Notes under the pieces: generated by a model
What the model was told of the DNA's origin: nothing
Databases searched by the model: none
Seen by the model: only the letters and a program-made list of their open reading frames with translations
Position numbers and translations under genes: made by a program
Shown here: one piece after another, positions 35,828 through 45,591 of the stretch
Layout: every line of letters starts with the position of its first letter
Numbering within the stretch: position 1 is the stretch's first letter
Assembly: GCF_000423565.1 (NCBI RefSeq)
Contig: NZ_AUIF01000044.1
Location: 1-64,000, forward strand
Direction of reading: 5' to 3'
Length of the DNA: 64,000 bases
Origin: Runella zeae DSM 19591
GTDB lineage: Bacteria; Bacteroidota; Bacteroidia; Cytophagales; Spirosomataceae

Positions 35828-36618
35828 CTTTTATAGGTACAGTAAGATTCTTTTCAAATAACTGTTTTATCATAAACAGTTTAATAATCAATACAAACAA
35901 AACTTTTCCACTTTTTAATAAAATTCTTAAAAAATATTATATCTCGCTACTAGACTAATCGTATTTCTACAGCATCTTTATGTTTATTATTTTCTTTGTT
36001 TTATAAATTCTATTCATTAATTCAAGTTTAAACGTAACTTTATTATCGCGTTTAAAATCAACACATTAAAACTAAAATTGGCATCATTTTTGTGGTCTTT
36101 TCAGGATAACTATATTATGCCATATTTGTTTTCTTTTGGTATATTTATTTTATTATAAGTATATTCCTCTCCCGCTTTTTCTTCCTTAAAAACCACTAAA
36201 AATCAAGCACATACAAATTACTTCAGTTTTTTAACTTCAATTTCTCACTATTTAACGTATGTGGCAGGATATTTGACTTTTAATATATGTCGAATAGACA
36301 ACCTAACAGATTGAAAAAATTTTGCTAAAGTTATTTAAGGAGTGATGATCTGTATTTATACGTGCTGATATCATCTTCTCAAGCTAGTTTGCCCTACTTG
36401 CACTTAATGTAGTGCCTAAAAAACATTTGCTTTTTTAAACATACCTTCCTAAAGCAAGGAATGGGAATGGTTTGTATCTGCGAATACAGACTTAGTATTT
36501 CATTTAGTTACAATAAACCAAAGTTCAATGTATTAGCACTGGTTAAAAAATAACCTTATCCAGCCATTTTAGCCAGCGGCACTTAACCCTATTACTCAAA
36601 CGTTAATTATCTAAAGCA
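35828..36618. other. Long A/T-rich non-coding space
   Basis: 791 bases between divergent genes. It is markedly A/T-rich with only short frames and no tRNA-like or palindromic repeat structure, apart from a small hairpin with ACTGTTT/AAACAGT arms near 35852-35872. I see no full TTTG-N19-21-TAnnTTTG promoter on either strand. Its length suggests a regulated leader for the large surface protein downstream. Confidence 0.5.
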
Positions 36619-39600
36619 ATGAGATTACCTCTACAATGGCTCTCTGCCTCTCCTAAGGTGTGGGCTAGCACATGTTTGTTCATTCTCTCTTTAGGGCTAC
36701 ACCTTTCTATCAAAGCTCAAGTTTCTGGAATGGTCTATGGCGATTTTGATGCCAGTGGAACCCGCACCCTCGAAAATCCAATTGAAATGGGAATTTCGGA
36801 CGTAAAAGTCCAACTCTTTATTGTTGGCAATTCTACTCCTCTCGTCGCTTTCACTGATTCTAGTGGGCGTTATGAGTTTAATGATACTCAAGTTCCCCCT
36901 GGTACCCTTGCCCGCATCGAATTCTCTGATTTTCCTCCTACTTTTTTTGTATCGCTCGTAGGACCTCAAAATGGTACAGAGGTAAGGTTTATACAAGCTC
37001 CCGCTACCCAGATTGACCTTGGTATCTTCAATGATGATGAATTTTGTCGTGCAGGCAGTGAAGTCAAAATCGTAACTGCCTGCTATGCCATGGGAGATCC
37101 CCTCAAAGATGGCACCGCAGGCCCAGACCCTGCCCTAGTGGTATTTGATTATACTGCATCGGGCTTGGCTGGAGAAGATGACCTGTCGATGCAAAAACTG
37201 GCCACGGCCAAAACCATCGGTGCCACTTGGATTGCAGCCTATCAGCGTTCTTCAAATCTGTTGTTGGTGGCGGCTATTACTCGAAGACACGTCGGACTAG
37301 GTCCCTTAGGTACAGGAGGATACTATTCGATTGACCTTAAAACCAATCAAGTCTCTAATTTTTTAGATGTTAAGACCATCGGTATCGACACTGGCCCCGA
37401 CCCTCATATTGATTCGACTGGTGTCAATATTTTACCAGCTAACAAAACCGAATTTAGCCGCGACTCATTGGCTTTTCATAAAGCGGGAAAAATAGGAATA
37501 GGTGGCTCCCAATTTTCAGCTAATCAAGATACCCTTTATGTAATCAATCTTTATGACCAAAAGCTTTACAGTTTTTTGGTAGGGAAACCACTCGCCGCAC
37601 CTGCTAGTGCTGAAGAAGCCAAAACTACCTCTTTTGATATTCCTCATCCCGACTGCTCCAACAATGAATATGTGCCTTGGGGACTCAAATATTATCGCGG
37701 AAAGCTGTACTTAGGAGTCGTATGTACCGCCGAGACTTCCCAAAAAATAGCAGATTTGAAAGCCGCTGTCTATGAGTTCAATCCCAAAACCACTACTTAT
37801 AGAAATATATTCCAGTTTGATTTGGGTTATCCTCGTGGACCTATTGATAATACACAAGGCTGTGATACAATCAAGTCGTGGAAACCTTGGACCAATATTT
37901 TCCCTAAACAGTGCAACTATCCCAACGGCTCTCCTGACCCTGTGGCTGCTTTTGCTGTTTATCCGCAAGCTATCCTTTCCGATATTGAATTTGATGATGA
38001 TGGCTCCCTCATTTTAGCTTTTATGGATAGACTTGGTCTACAGACGGGTCAAGCTCAGCCCGGTATCGCGGTAGATGATACACTCGATTATTATGGATTT
38101 ATGAGTGGAGATTTGGTACGTGCCCAACGCCGAGGTGATGGTTCCTACGAACTCGAAAACAATGCACATTCTGGAACCCTCGTTGGATGTGGAGTTGACA
38201 GTGACTCCGGCCCAGGAGGAGGGGAATTCTTTTGTGAAGATTATTGGCTCAATGGCAACGGAGATGTAGGTCACGCTGAAATTACTAATGGGGGGCTTTT
38301 CAAAATTGCAGGACAACAAGAAGTCCTCATTTCAGCTCTTGACCCACTACATGCTACCTACCTAGCTACCGGCTTTGTGGCTTTTGATACCAAAACAGGA
38401 AAACGTAAAAGGGCTTTTGCAGTGTATGCTAACAATCCTGGCTCATTAGGAAAATCGGGCGGAGTGGGCGATTTGGCCGGAATCTGTGAAAGTGCACCGC
38501 TCGAAATCGGCAATATATTATGGTATGACACCAACGGAGACGGTATTCAAGAAGCCAACGAAGGACTACTCGACAACGTAATCATTACCTTACATGATAT
38601 GCAAAATGAGGGAGTAGAAGTAGCTAGAGATACTACTTCCAATGGAGGTCAGTATTATTTCAACGACCAAAACGTAGCTGGGGGGCTTAAAAGAAATAAT
38701 CCATATGAAGTAAGGATTGACCTTAACCAAGAAATTCCTTCCTCTTTGCTTTCACCAGCACCACCAACACCTACTTTAAAAGCATTTAGCGTTGCAAATT
38801 ATTTTGTCAAATTGAAAGATACCCTCAACGTCGCGCCGCTAAAAGTGAAAGGCGATGCCCTGAGCCACTTAAGAGACTCCGATGCCGAGTACGACGCTGA
38901 TTCGTCGCAGATAGTAGCAAAGATTTTTACGGGAGAAAATGCCCAAACCAATTTCAGTATTGATTTTGGTCTTACCTTAAAAGCCCTCGAAATTCCTGAC
39001 ATTGATTTGGGACTACAAAAAATAATTCTGGGTAATTGTGTAAGAGCTATTGGCGATACTGCAATATTTCAGTTGATAGTACGAAACGATGCCCTAGAAG
39101 GTACCGCCGATAGTGTCATGGTGGCCGATACTTTACTACAAAACTTTACGCTTCTCTCGGCCGTAGCTTCTCAAGGTACTTACAACTCTACTACACATCT
39201 TTGGGGGCCTCTCAAACTGCTAGCAGGGCAGCAGGATACTCTTACCCTAACGGTGGCGATAAACGGAAACGGCGGATTTGCGCATGGATTACTTTGTAAT
39301 GAAGCCGAAATCATCGGTGCTTTCGGCAATGACCCCAATTCTACTCCAGGCAATTTTTCTAAAACCGAAAATGACTATGCAACCGCCTGCGTCAGTATTC
39401 CGATTCCACTTTGTACCGCACGGCAAGAAAAAGTATTGATTCAAGCCCCATCTGGATACAATACTTATCAATGGTTCAAAGATGGAGAAAGAATAGAAAA
39501 TGCCAACAGCGCTTCTCTGGAAGTAACATCCCCTGGCGAATACACCGTCGAAATCGCCGAAAAGGAATGCCCTACCGAAACTTGTTGCCCTATCGTCGTG

Positions 39601-39666
39601 ATTGAGGAGTGTTTCTGTCCGACGGCGCATTGTTTTCCTTTCACAGTCAAAAAAATCAAGATATAG
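36619..39666 (+). CDS. Large secreted surface protein with SdrD-B and DUF11-like domains
   Basis: A 1015-residue exported protein; signal peptide to about residue 33 (ends SIKAQ). An SdrD-B-like Ig domain covers about 35-130 (VSGMVYGDFDASGTRTLENPIEMGISDVKV). A central propeller-like region holds repeated short blade motifs. A second SdrD-B domain is near 630-740 (IGNILWYDTNGDGIQEANEGLLDNVIITL) with EF-hand-like calcium motifs. A DUF11-type domain follows at about 795-920 (DLGLQKIILGNCVRAIGDTAIFQLIV), and a cysteine-rich tail (CPTETCCPIVVIEECFCP) ends the protein. I see no clear type IX sorting domain at the C terminus. It probably mediates adhesion. It converges with DUF418, overlapping by 11 bases. 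Confidence 0.8.
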   Translation: MRLPLQWLSASPKVWASTCLFILSLGLHLSIKAQVSGMVYGDFDASGTRTLENPIEMGISDVKVQLFIVGNSTPLVAFTDSSGRYEFNDTQVPPGTLARIEFSDFPPTFFVSLVGPQNGTEVRFIQAPATQIDLGIFNDDEFCRAGSEVKIVTACYAMGDPLKDGTAGPDPALVVFDYTASGLAGEDDLSMQKLATAKTIGATWIAAYQRSSNLLLVAAITRRHVGLGPLGTGGYYSIDLKTNQVSNFLDVKTIGIDTGPDPHIDSTGVNILPANKTEFSRDSLAFHKAGKIGIGGSQFSANQDTLYVINLYDQKLYSFLVGKPLAAPASAEEAKTTSFDIPHPDCSNNEYVPWGLKYYRGKLYLGVVCTAETSQKIADLKAAVYEFNPKTTTYRNIFQFDLGYPRGPIDNTQGCDTIKSWKPWTNIFPKQCNYPNGSPDPVAAFAVYPQAILSDIEFDDDGSLILAFMDRLGLQTGQAQPGIAVDDTLDYYGFMSGDLVRAQRRGDGSYELENNAHSGTLVGCGVDSDSGPGGGEFFCEDYWLNGNGDVGHAEITNGGLFKIAGQQEVLISALDPLHATYLATGFVAFDTKTGKRKRAFAVYANNPGSLGKSGGVGDLAGICESAPLEIGNILWYDTNGDGIQEANEGLLDNVIITLHDMQNEGVEVARDTTSNGGQYYFNDQNVAGGLKRNNPYEVRIDLNQEIPSSLLSPAPPTPTLKAFSVANYFVKLKDTLNVAPLKVKGDALSHLRDSDAEYDADSSQIVAKIFTGENAQTNFSIDFGLTLKALEIPDIDLGLQKIILGNCVRAIGDTAIFQLIVRNDALEGTADSVMVADTLLQNFTLLSAVASQGTYNSTTHLWGPLKLLAGQQDTLTLTVAINGNGGFAHGLLCNEAEIIGAFGNDPNSTPGNFSKTENDYATACVSIPIPLCTARQEKVLIQAPSGYNTYQWFKDGERIENANSASLEVTSPGEYTVEIAEKECPTETCCPIVVIEECFCPTAHCFPFTVKKIKI

Positions 39667-40867
39667 CCACCCGCCTCATGGGCTGCCAACGCCCATAAGT
39701 AAGCGACCGCCAGAGCCATTCGACAGGGCCATAGTAAAATTTGGAAAGCCACCAATGGCTAAACACCACTTGCAAGCCATAAACTGGAAAAGTCAACAGC
39801 AAGCATATCCAAGGATTGATTTCTCCTAAAAGATTGAAACCTAGTCCGTAGAAAAGCACAATTCCGATCAAGGTTTGTCCCAAATAAGAAGTAAGGGCGA
39901 GTTTGCCAATCACTGAGAAGTGTTGGAGCAGACTCGCCCAACTTTTCTTTTGCAAAAGCAATGTCATGCCAGTGATATAGAAAAATGTCAAAAACATACT
40001 GTGAGCGTCAAAAAGGGCACCCATCACTATGTTGAACCAAGGTTTGGGTGGACCTTGTCCAAACATCAACCCAAACGGAACCGCCACGGCAATAATCCCC
40101 AAAGTAGCCCAACCGCTTATTTTAAGCCACCTTCTAAAAAAAGAACGATTCTCATTCAAATCAGCAAACCATCGGCGACGCCCCGCCAATAGCCCTAATA
40201 AGAAATAGCCTAAGGTAATATAGATCCTACCGCTGTCAAACTGGAAATCAAACTTGGTGGCAATCGCTGGAATATTAGATTTTATCAATTCCCCATAATT
40301 TCCGCTTTTTAGCATATCCCAATATTGACGGGCCTGAGCCTCTTCTATTTTTCGCTGCTGAGGACTTGCTTCAGCGATAGGTTTTGTCAAATGATATACT
40401 TCTCGAATACGGCTTGGTAGATTAAGTATCAACAAAAAAGCCAGTACTACCAGCCATTTGTCCGTTAGTCGTCGCAGGGGTATCATCACCAGACCTACTA
40501 CAAAATAAATACTCAAAATATCGCCCCTCCAATGCAAACTGTGTATCAATCCAATCAGCCCCAATAAACACAACCGCCATCCAAAACGCACCATCGTAAA
40601 ATCACGGCTTTTCATCTGAAGAGCAAAGCTCAAGCCAAACAAAAAAGAAAAGAAAGTATAAAATTTGCCTGAGACAAAAATCCCTTCGAAAGTCGCAGCA
40701 ATTTGAAAAGGAATACCGTCAAATTTTTGGATGATACCATCCGGCATAGGGCCGGCATTGAACCAATACGTAATATGAGCAATCAAAATCCCGAAAAGGG
40801 CAAATCCTCGTAGACCATCTACTATCAATAAACGCTCCGTAGCCGCAGCAGCTGTATTTGTTTTCAT
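39656..40867 (-). CDS. DUF418 family membrane protein
   Basis: A 403-residue integral membrane protein with about ten hydrophobic segments. It starts in the family style (RLLIVDGLRGFALFGILIAHI) and ends with the DUF418 domain (LTSYLGQTLIGIVLFYG, then PVYGLQVVFSHWWLSKFYYGPVEWLWRSLTYGRWQPMRR). Members resemble acyltransferase-3-like proteins but their function is not established. It is transcribed against the surface-protein gene and away from the sugar isomerase gene. Confidence 0.9.
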   Translation of the reverse strand: MKTNTAAAATERLLIVDGLRGFALFGILIAHITYWFNAGPMPDGIIQKFDGIPFQIAATFEGIFVSGKFYTFFSFLFGLSFALQMKSRDFTMVRFGWRLCLLGLIGLIHSLHWRGDILSIYFVVGLVMIPLRRLTDKWLVVLAFLLILNLPSRIREVYHLTKPIAEASPQQRKIEEAQARQYWDMLKSGNYGELIKSNIPAIATKFDFQFDSGRIYITLGYFLLGLLAGRRRWFADLNENRSFFRRWLKISGWATLGIIAVAVPFGLMFGQGPPKPWFNIVMGALFDAHSMFLTFFYITGMTLLLQKKSWASLLQHFSVIGKLALTSYLGQTLIGIVLFYGLGFNLLGEINPWICLLLTFPVYGLQVVFSHWWLSKFYYGPVEWLWRSLTYGRWQPMRRVAIS

Positions 40868-41017
40868 AGGTTTTGTTGTTAATGGCTTGTATGTTTTAAA
40901 CCAAAGACAATCGATGCATTTTTTTCCCTTATGCTTATTTCGTTTTTTCGGGAATATTACAATTTCTCCAAACGGTTTTTAGTAAGTTGCAACCCAATTC
41001 AAAAATCAACCTTAGAC

Positions 41018-41944
41018 ATGTTAAAACTTGGATTTGTAAGCGCCATTTTAGCCGATTTTGGCTATGAACACGTGATAGATTTTGCCGCCAATCATGGATT
41101 TTCTTGCGTAGAAATCATGTGCTGGCCTACCAACAACGCCGATGCTCGTCGGTACGCAGGGGTTACTCACATCGACGTAGACCGCGTTTTGACGGATACA
41201 AGTTATGCTCATTATCTAATACATTATGCTAAAGAAAAAGGCGTTTTTATCTCAGGATTAGGCTATTATCCAAACCCACTCGACCCTGATACCGACAAAG
41301 CGAGCTTTTATCAAGAACATATCAAGCAACTCATCAAAGCAGCAGCTCGCTTGGGATTGCACAATGTCAATACCTTTATTGGCCGCGACCCTTCCAAAAA
41401 TATCACCGACAACCTCAAGACTTTTGGGGAGGTATGGCCTAGCATCATCAAAATAGCCGAAGAGCATAATATCAAAATTGGTATCGAAAACTGTCCGATG
41501 TTTTTTACCAATGACGAATGGCCCGGCGGCAAAAACCTAGCCACTACGCCCGCTATTTGGGACCGTATGTTTGAAATCATTCCTAGCCGAGCTTTGGGGC
41601 TCAACTACGACCCGTCGCACATGATTTGGCAGATGATGGACGAAGCCAAACCCATCTATGATTACAAAGAACGCCTGCATCATATCCACCTCAAAGACGC
41701 CAAGGTGTATAAAGACAAACTCAACCGCGTAGGCATCATGGCAAATCCTTTGGAATACCACAGCCCTAAGCTACCTGGCCTTGGCGATGTCAACTGGGGT
41801 AAATTTTTTGCGGCTCTTACCGATGTACGCTACCGTGGGCCAGTATGTATAGAAGTAGAAGACAAAGCTTACGAAGGAAGTATCGAGGATGTAAAATCGG
41901 CGATTTTGACCAGTCGCAACTACCTCCGCCAATACTTAGGATAG
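41018..41944 (+). CDS. Sugar phosphate isomerase/epimerase (xylose isomerase-like TIM barrel)
   Basis: A 308-residue AP-endonuclease-2/xylose-isomerase-like barrel. I place the start at 41018 (MLKLGFVSAILADFGYE); the longer frame from 40931 adds 29 unconvincing residues. Metal-site motifs include IGIENCP (about residue 155), NYDPSHMIWQMMD (about 200), HIHLKDAK (about 227) and VCIEVEDKAYEG near the end, giving the expected Glu/Asp/His set. It probably isomerises or epimerises a sugar in the cytoplasm; substrate is unknown. A clear terminator follows, so it is likely a single transcript. The fucose-related genes lie 1-2 kb downstream. Confidence 0.85.
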   Translation: MLKLGFVSAILADFGYEHVIDFAANHGFSCVEIMCWPTNNADARRYAGVTHIDVDRVLTDTSYAHYLIHYAKEKGVFISGLGYYPNPLDPDTDKASFYQEHIKQLIKAAARLGLHNVNTFIGRDPSKNITDNLKTFGEVWPSIIKIAEEHNIKIGIENCPMFFTNDEWPGGKNLATTPAIWDRMFEIIPSRALGLNYDPSHMIWQMMDEAKPIYDYKERLHHIHLKDAKVYKDKLNRVGIMANPLEYHSPKLPGLGDVNWGKFFAALTDVRYRGPVCIEVEDKAYEGSIEDVKSAILTSRNYLRQYLG

Positions 41945-41990
41945 CCAACCGCTCAACAATCATACGGGCTAAACTCTCCCACTTATCACC

Positions 41991-42030
41991 AACTTTCCGA
42001 AAGATATGTTACCTTTCGGAAAGTTTTTAT
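41991..42030 (+). terminator. Terminator after the isomerase/epimerase gene
   Basis: AACTTTCCGAAAG (41991-42003) pairs perfectly with CTTTCGGAAAGTT (42013-42025) over a 9-base loop, followed by TTTATTT. It ends 14 bases before the next start codon, so the radical SAM gene needs its own promoter or read-through. Confidence 0.85.
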
Positions 42031-42044
42031 TTCCACTCCTGCCG

Positions 42045-43067
42045 ATGAATCGAAACTTTAATGATGGGCTTAATTTTTTTTCCAAACTCACTCGCAAGCG
42101 TATTTGGAATGCCCTCAAAGTAATTTATAGTTTTTATGAATCAAAATTTACGGGTAAAGCCATTCATCGTGGCCTACCTATGAGTATTTCTTTTGAACCA
42201 ACCACTTCCTGCAACCTTCGCTGCCCCGAGTGCCCCAGTGGACTACGCTCTTTTACGCGACCTACAGGTATGCTCGAAGAAACACTTTTCAAGAAAACTA
42301 TCAATGAGTTAGCCGATTCGTTGTTGTACCTTATCTTTTATTTTCAAGGCGAGCCTTACTTACATCCTAAGTTTTTGGAACTCGTAAAATATGCTTCCCA
42401 AAAAGGAATCTACACTGCTACTTCTACCAACGCCCACTACCTCAGCGATGCCATAGCGCGCCGCACGGTAGAAAGTGGCCTCGACCGACTTATTGTCTCA
42501 ATCGATGGTACTACGCAAGATGTGTATCAGCAATATAGAGTAGGCGGCAAACTCGAAAAAGTACTCGACGGGACGCGCAATATCATCAAATGGAAGCGAT
42601 TGCTCAAATCAAAAACGCCACACGTGGTATTTCAGTTTTTGGTGGTTCGGCCCAATGAGCACCAAATTGAGGATGTAAAAAAATTGGCAAACGAAATCGG
42701 AGTAGATGAACTTGGCCTCAAAACCGCCCAAATCTATGATTATGAGCAAGGCGACCCGCTCATTCCGACCATTGACAAATATTCTCGCTACGCCCAACAA
42801 GCCGACGGAAGCTATCAAATCAAAAATAGCATGGATGGGCATTGTTGGAAAATGTGGCATTCGTGCGTCATTACTTGGGACGGAAAAGTGGTACCTTGCT
42901 GTTTCGACAAAGATGCTCATTATCGCTTAGGTGATGTTTCGGAGACCTCTTTTCAGCACCTCTGGCAAAGCGAAGCTTATCGCAATTTTAGACAATCATT
43001 GATACGCTCACGCTCCGAAATCGAAATGTGTAAAAACTGCACCGAAGGCACCCAAGTATGGGCATAA
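42045..43067 (+). CDS. Radical SAM/SPASM domain protein
   Basis: A 340-residue protein. The start at 42045 (MNRNFNDG) lies just after the terminator; the longer frame from 42006 would run through the hairpin. The radical SAM cluster motif is CNLRCPEC (CxxxCxxC) near residue 58, after SISFEPTTS. The C-terminal SPASM region carries further cysteines (CWKMWHSC, VVPCCFDKDAHYRLGDV, CKNC) for extra iron-sulfur clusters. Such proteins modify peptides, enzymes or small molecules. There is no candidate peptide substrate nearby. It precedes the SDR gene by about 47 bases. Function unknown. Confidence 0.85.
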   Translation: MNRNFNDGLNFFSKLTRKRIWNALKVIYSFYESKFTGKAIHRGLPMSISFEPTTSCNLRCPECPSGLRSFTRPTGMLEETLFKKTINELADSLLYLIFYFQGEPYLHPKFLELVKYASQKGIYTATSTNAHYLSDAIARRTVESGLDRLIVSIDGTTQDVYQQYRVGGKLEKVLDGTRNIIKWKRLLKSKTPHVVFQFLVVRPNEHQIEDVKKLANEIGVDELGLKTAQIYDYEQGDPLIPTIDKYSRYAQQADGSYQIKNSMDGHCWKMWHSCVITWDGKVVPCCFDKDAHYRLGDVSETSFQHLWQSEAYRNFRQSLIRSRSEIEMCKNCTEGTQVWA

Positions 43068-43114
43068 AATTGTAAAGCACAGTTATTTTTCAAACCAATA
43101 TATTTTCTGAAAAA

Positions 43115-43903
43115 GTGAATCTAAACCTTAGAGAAAAAGTAATTATTGTGACGGGTGGTGCCAAAGGAATTGGCGAAGCGATTGCCCGTACGTTGGCCGT
43201 AGAAGAAGCGATTCCGGTCATCATTGGCCGTAGTGCTGCCGACAACCAAGTCGTTATCGACAAAATCGAAGCCCTAGGCGGAATGGCGTATGGTATCGAA
43301 GCCGAGCTTACCGACCCCGCCGAATGCGAAAAGGCCGTTCGCCTTACCGTAGAGCGTTTTGGGAGAATCGACGGTCTCGTTAACAACGCAGGTGTCAACG
43401 ATGGTGTAGGGCTCGAAAATGGTAGCTACGAGGCTTTCATGGCTTCGCTTCACAAAAATGTGGTACATTATTATTTGTTGGCTCATCACGCCCTGCCTTA
43501 TCTCATCAAAACCAAAGGGCCTATCGTGAATGTAAGCTCCAAAGTAGCCGAAACTGGCCAAGGCAATACCTCCGCTTATGCTGCTTCCAACGGCGCTCGC
43601 AATGCCCTCACTCGCGAGTGGGCGGTCGAATTGCTCAAGTATGGTATCAGAGTCAATGCGCTCATTGTGGCCGAATCTTGGACACCTCTTTACGAAAAGT
43701 GGATTAAAACCCTTCCCAATCCTGAAGAAACCCTCAACGAAATCAATAGTCGGATTCCGTTTGAAAACCGCATGACTTCTCCCGACGAAATTGCCAACAT
43801 GGTCACGTTTCTACTCTCTAGCAAATCAAGCCATACCACGGGGCAATTGATTCATGTAGATGGTGGATATGTCCATTTGGATAGGTCTATTATCAAACAT
43901 TAG
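43115..43903 (+). CDS. SDR-family dehydrogenase, possibly L-fucose dehydrogenase
   Basis: A 262-residue short-chain dehydrogenase. The start codon is GTG at 43115; no closer ATG gives the leader MNLNLREKVIIVTGG. NAD(P)-binding TGGAKGIG is near residues 13-20, NNAG near 90-93, the catalytic serine in VNVSSKVAE (about 142), and the YxxxK motif is altered: SAYAASNGARNAL reads YAASN, with Asn where Lys is expected. The location directly before fucP suggests an L-fucose dehydrogenase of the non-phosphorylated fucose pathway. The missing Lys is unusual and weakens the claim of normal catalysis. A hairpin separates it from fucP. Confidence 0.78.
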   Translation: MNLNLREKVIIVTGGAKGIGEAIARTLAVEEAIPVIIGRSAADNQVVIDKIEALGGMAYGIEAELTDPAECEKAVRLTVERFGRIDGLVNNAGVNDGVGLENGSYEAFMASLHKNVVHYYLLAHHALPYLIKTKGPIVNVSSKVAETGQGNTSAYAASNGARNALTREWAVELLKYGIRVNALIVAESWTPLYEKWIKTLPNPEETLNEINSRIPFENRMTSPDEIANMVTFLLSSKSSHTTGQLIHVDGGYVHLDRSIIKH

Positions 43904-43907
43904 CCTT

Positions 43908-43936
43908 CCTTTCCAAGGCTCGAAACCTTGGAAAGG
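43908..43936 (+). terminator. Hairpin between the SDR gene and fucP
   Basis: CCTTTCCAAGG (43908-43918) and CCTTGGAAAGG (43926-43936) are perfect inverted repeats with a 7-base loop. There is only a short T-run afterwards (CTTTG), so it may be an attenuator or a dispersed repeat rather than a strong terminator. Confidence 0.5.
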
Positions 43937-43992
43937 CTTTGTGTCTCCTACTTTTCAATCAACCCTAAACCTTTCAAATTTCCATTTTGATA

Positions 43993-45213
43993 ATGAAAAA
44001 AGCGCCTTTACTTACCGCCAAATACGTCCCGACCTACGTCTTTGTGACCAGTCTTTTTTTGCTATGGGGTGTTGCTATCACCATGGGCGACTTGCTCAAC
44101 CGACGGTTTCAGACGGTCTTGAATGTTTCCATTGCCGATTCGGGTTTGGTTCAGTTTTCTATCTTTGGGGCCTATTTTGTCATGGGGATTCCAGCAGGAT
44201 TGTTCATGAAAAAATATGGCTATAAAAACGGCGTTCTTTTGGGATTGGCCTTATATGCCATCGGGGCTTTTATGTTTTACCCCGCCGCCGAAGCCCAATC
44301 TTTCGATTTTTTCCGTTTAGCGTTGTTTGTGCTAGCCTGTGGCTTGGCTACTCTCGAAACCGTCGCTCACCCTTTCTCTGCCGCCCTCGGTCATGAAGAG
44401 ACCTCTGAGCAACGTATCAATCTTTCACAAACTTTCAATGGTGTAGGTGCCATCATTGGACCTGTATTAGGCTCATATATCATGCTTCGCAATGTACCAA
44501 CGGGCGATGTAGTAGCCGATTTGGCTCCTGTCAAGTATCTTTATATCGTAATTGGCGCGGTGGTAGCGGCAGTAGCGATTTCTTTTTCGTTTATTAAAGT
44601 ACCTCCTCTCACGTCCGAAGCATCAGAAACCGATGAAGCGGCCTCGGCTATGCCTCAAAAAGGCTTGTTTGCTCATCGTCACTTTATTTGGGCGGCGATT
44701 GCGCAGTTTTTCAACGTAGCAGCACAAGGAGCAACTTGGGCGTTTTTTATCAATTACGCCGTCAAATACATTCCTGATATGACCGACGAAAAAGCAGGCT
44801 ATTACTTTGCTTTCAGCATGGTATTGCTCTTGGCAGGACGCGCAGTGGGTACTTTCTTGATGCGGTTTATCAAACCCAATATCCTTTTGGCGATTTTTGC
44901 AGGTGCCAACATCGTCATGTGTTTGATTATTTCTCAAACTTGGGGCTGGACGTCGTTTATCGCTTTGATGATGCTCAATTTCTTTATGAGTATCATGTTC
45001 CCCACTATCTTTGGACTAGGCTTACGCAACTTGGGTCCTCTCAAACCACAAGCCTCTTCTTATATCGTGATGGGGGTAGTAGGTGGCGCCGTTTTTCCTC
45101 CTATCATGGGAAAAGTAGCCGATATCGACGTAGCCCAATCATACCTTATGCCTATCATTTGTTATGTGGTGATTTTGCTTTTTGGTCTCGTTTTTTCTAA
45201 GCCTAAAAACTAA
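43993..45213 (+). CDS. fucP: L-fucose:H+ symporter permease FucP (MFS)
   Basis: A 406-residue major facilitator permease starting MKKAPLLTAKYVPTYVFVTSLFLLWGVAITMGDLLNRRFQTVLNVS; a TTG two codons upstream is a less likely start. Twelve hydrophobic segments are visible. The N-terminal block up to LNRRFQ and the following GLVQFSIFGAYFVMGIPAGLFMKKYGYKNG match the FucP branch of sugar-proton symporters. It imports L-fucose or a related hexose across the inner membrane. Its neighbour SDR gene and the secreted fucosidase fusion (57316) support fucose as the substrate. A strong terminator ends the unit. Confidence 0.88.
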   Translation: MKKAPLLTAKYVPTYVFVTSLFLLWGVAITMGDLLNRRFQTVLNVSIADSGLVQFSIFGAYFVMGIPAGLFMKKYGYKNGVLLGLALYAIGAFMFYPAAEAQSFDFFRLALFVLACGLATLETVAHPFSAALGHEETSEQRINLSQTFNGVGAIIGPVLGSYIMLRNVPTGDVVADLAPVKYLYIVIGAVVAAVAISFSFIKVPPLTSEASETDEAASAMPQKGLFAHRHFIWAAIAQFFNVAAQGATWAFFINYAVKYIPDMTDEKAGYYFAFSMVLLLAGRAVGTFLMRFIKPNILLAIFAGANIVMCLIISQTWGWTSFIALMMLNFFMSIMFPTIFGLGLRNLGPLKPQASSYIVMGVVGGAVFPPIMGKVADIDVAQSYLMPIICYVVILLFGLVFSKPKN

Positions 45214-45257
45214 TCACGTCAGCTTTTTGGTTTAATCACAGTAGCCTAAAAGCACAC

Positions 45258-45296
45258 AAAATAGGCTGATTGCAACCAACGCAATCAGCCTATTTT
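45258..45296 (+). terminator. Terminator after fucP
   Basis: AAAATAGGCTGATTGC (45258-45273) pairs perfectly with GCAATCAGCCTATTTT (45281-45296) over a 7-base loop, followed by AATTTA. With A/T flanks on both sides it may also serve the GH9 gene from the other strand, although 295 bases lie between. Confidence 0.85.
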
Positions 45297-45591
45297 AATT
45301 TAAGGCGAGAGGAAAATCAAAGCTTTTTACCGTAAAATCCCTAGCAGGCAAAATCTAAAATAAATCAGGATGATATTTTTCTTAGCATCTCTTACCTCCT
45401 ATGCTATTTCAAGTGCTATACTCATTTTTATTACAACCCCTGCATCAAGCCCTTTTTTATGCAATTTAAACTGCGCTATTTTCTCCCCTTCTGCCGTGAT
45501 GAGGGCATCGAAAGAGGAGAGGCAGGAAGCGTTTTTTTGCTGTTAATCATTTAATAGCGATAAATACCTTTTTCAAATTCTTGCACTCTTT

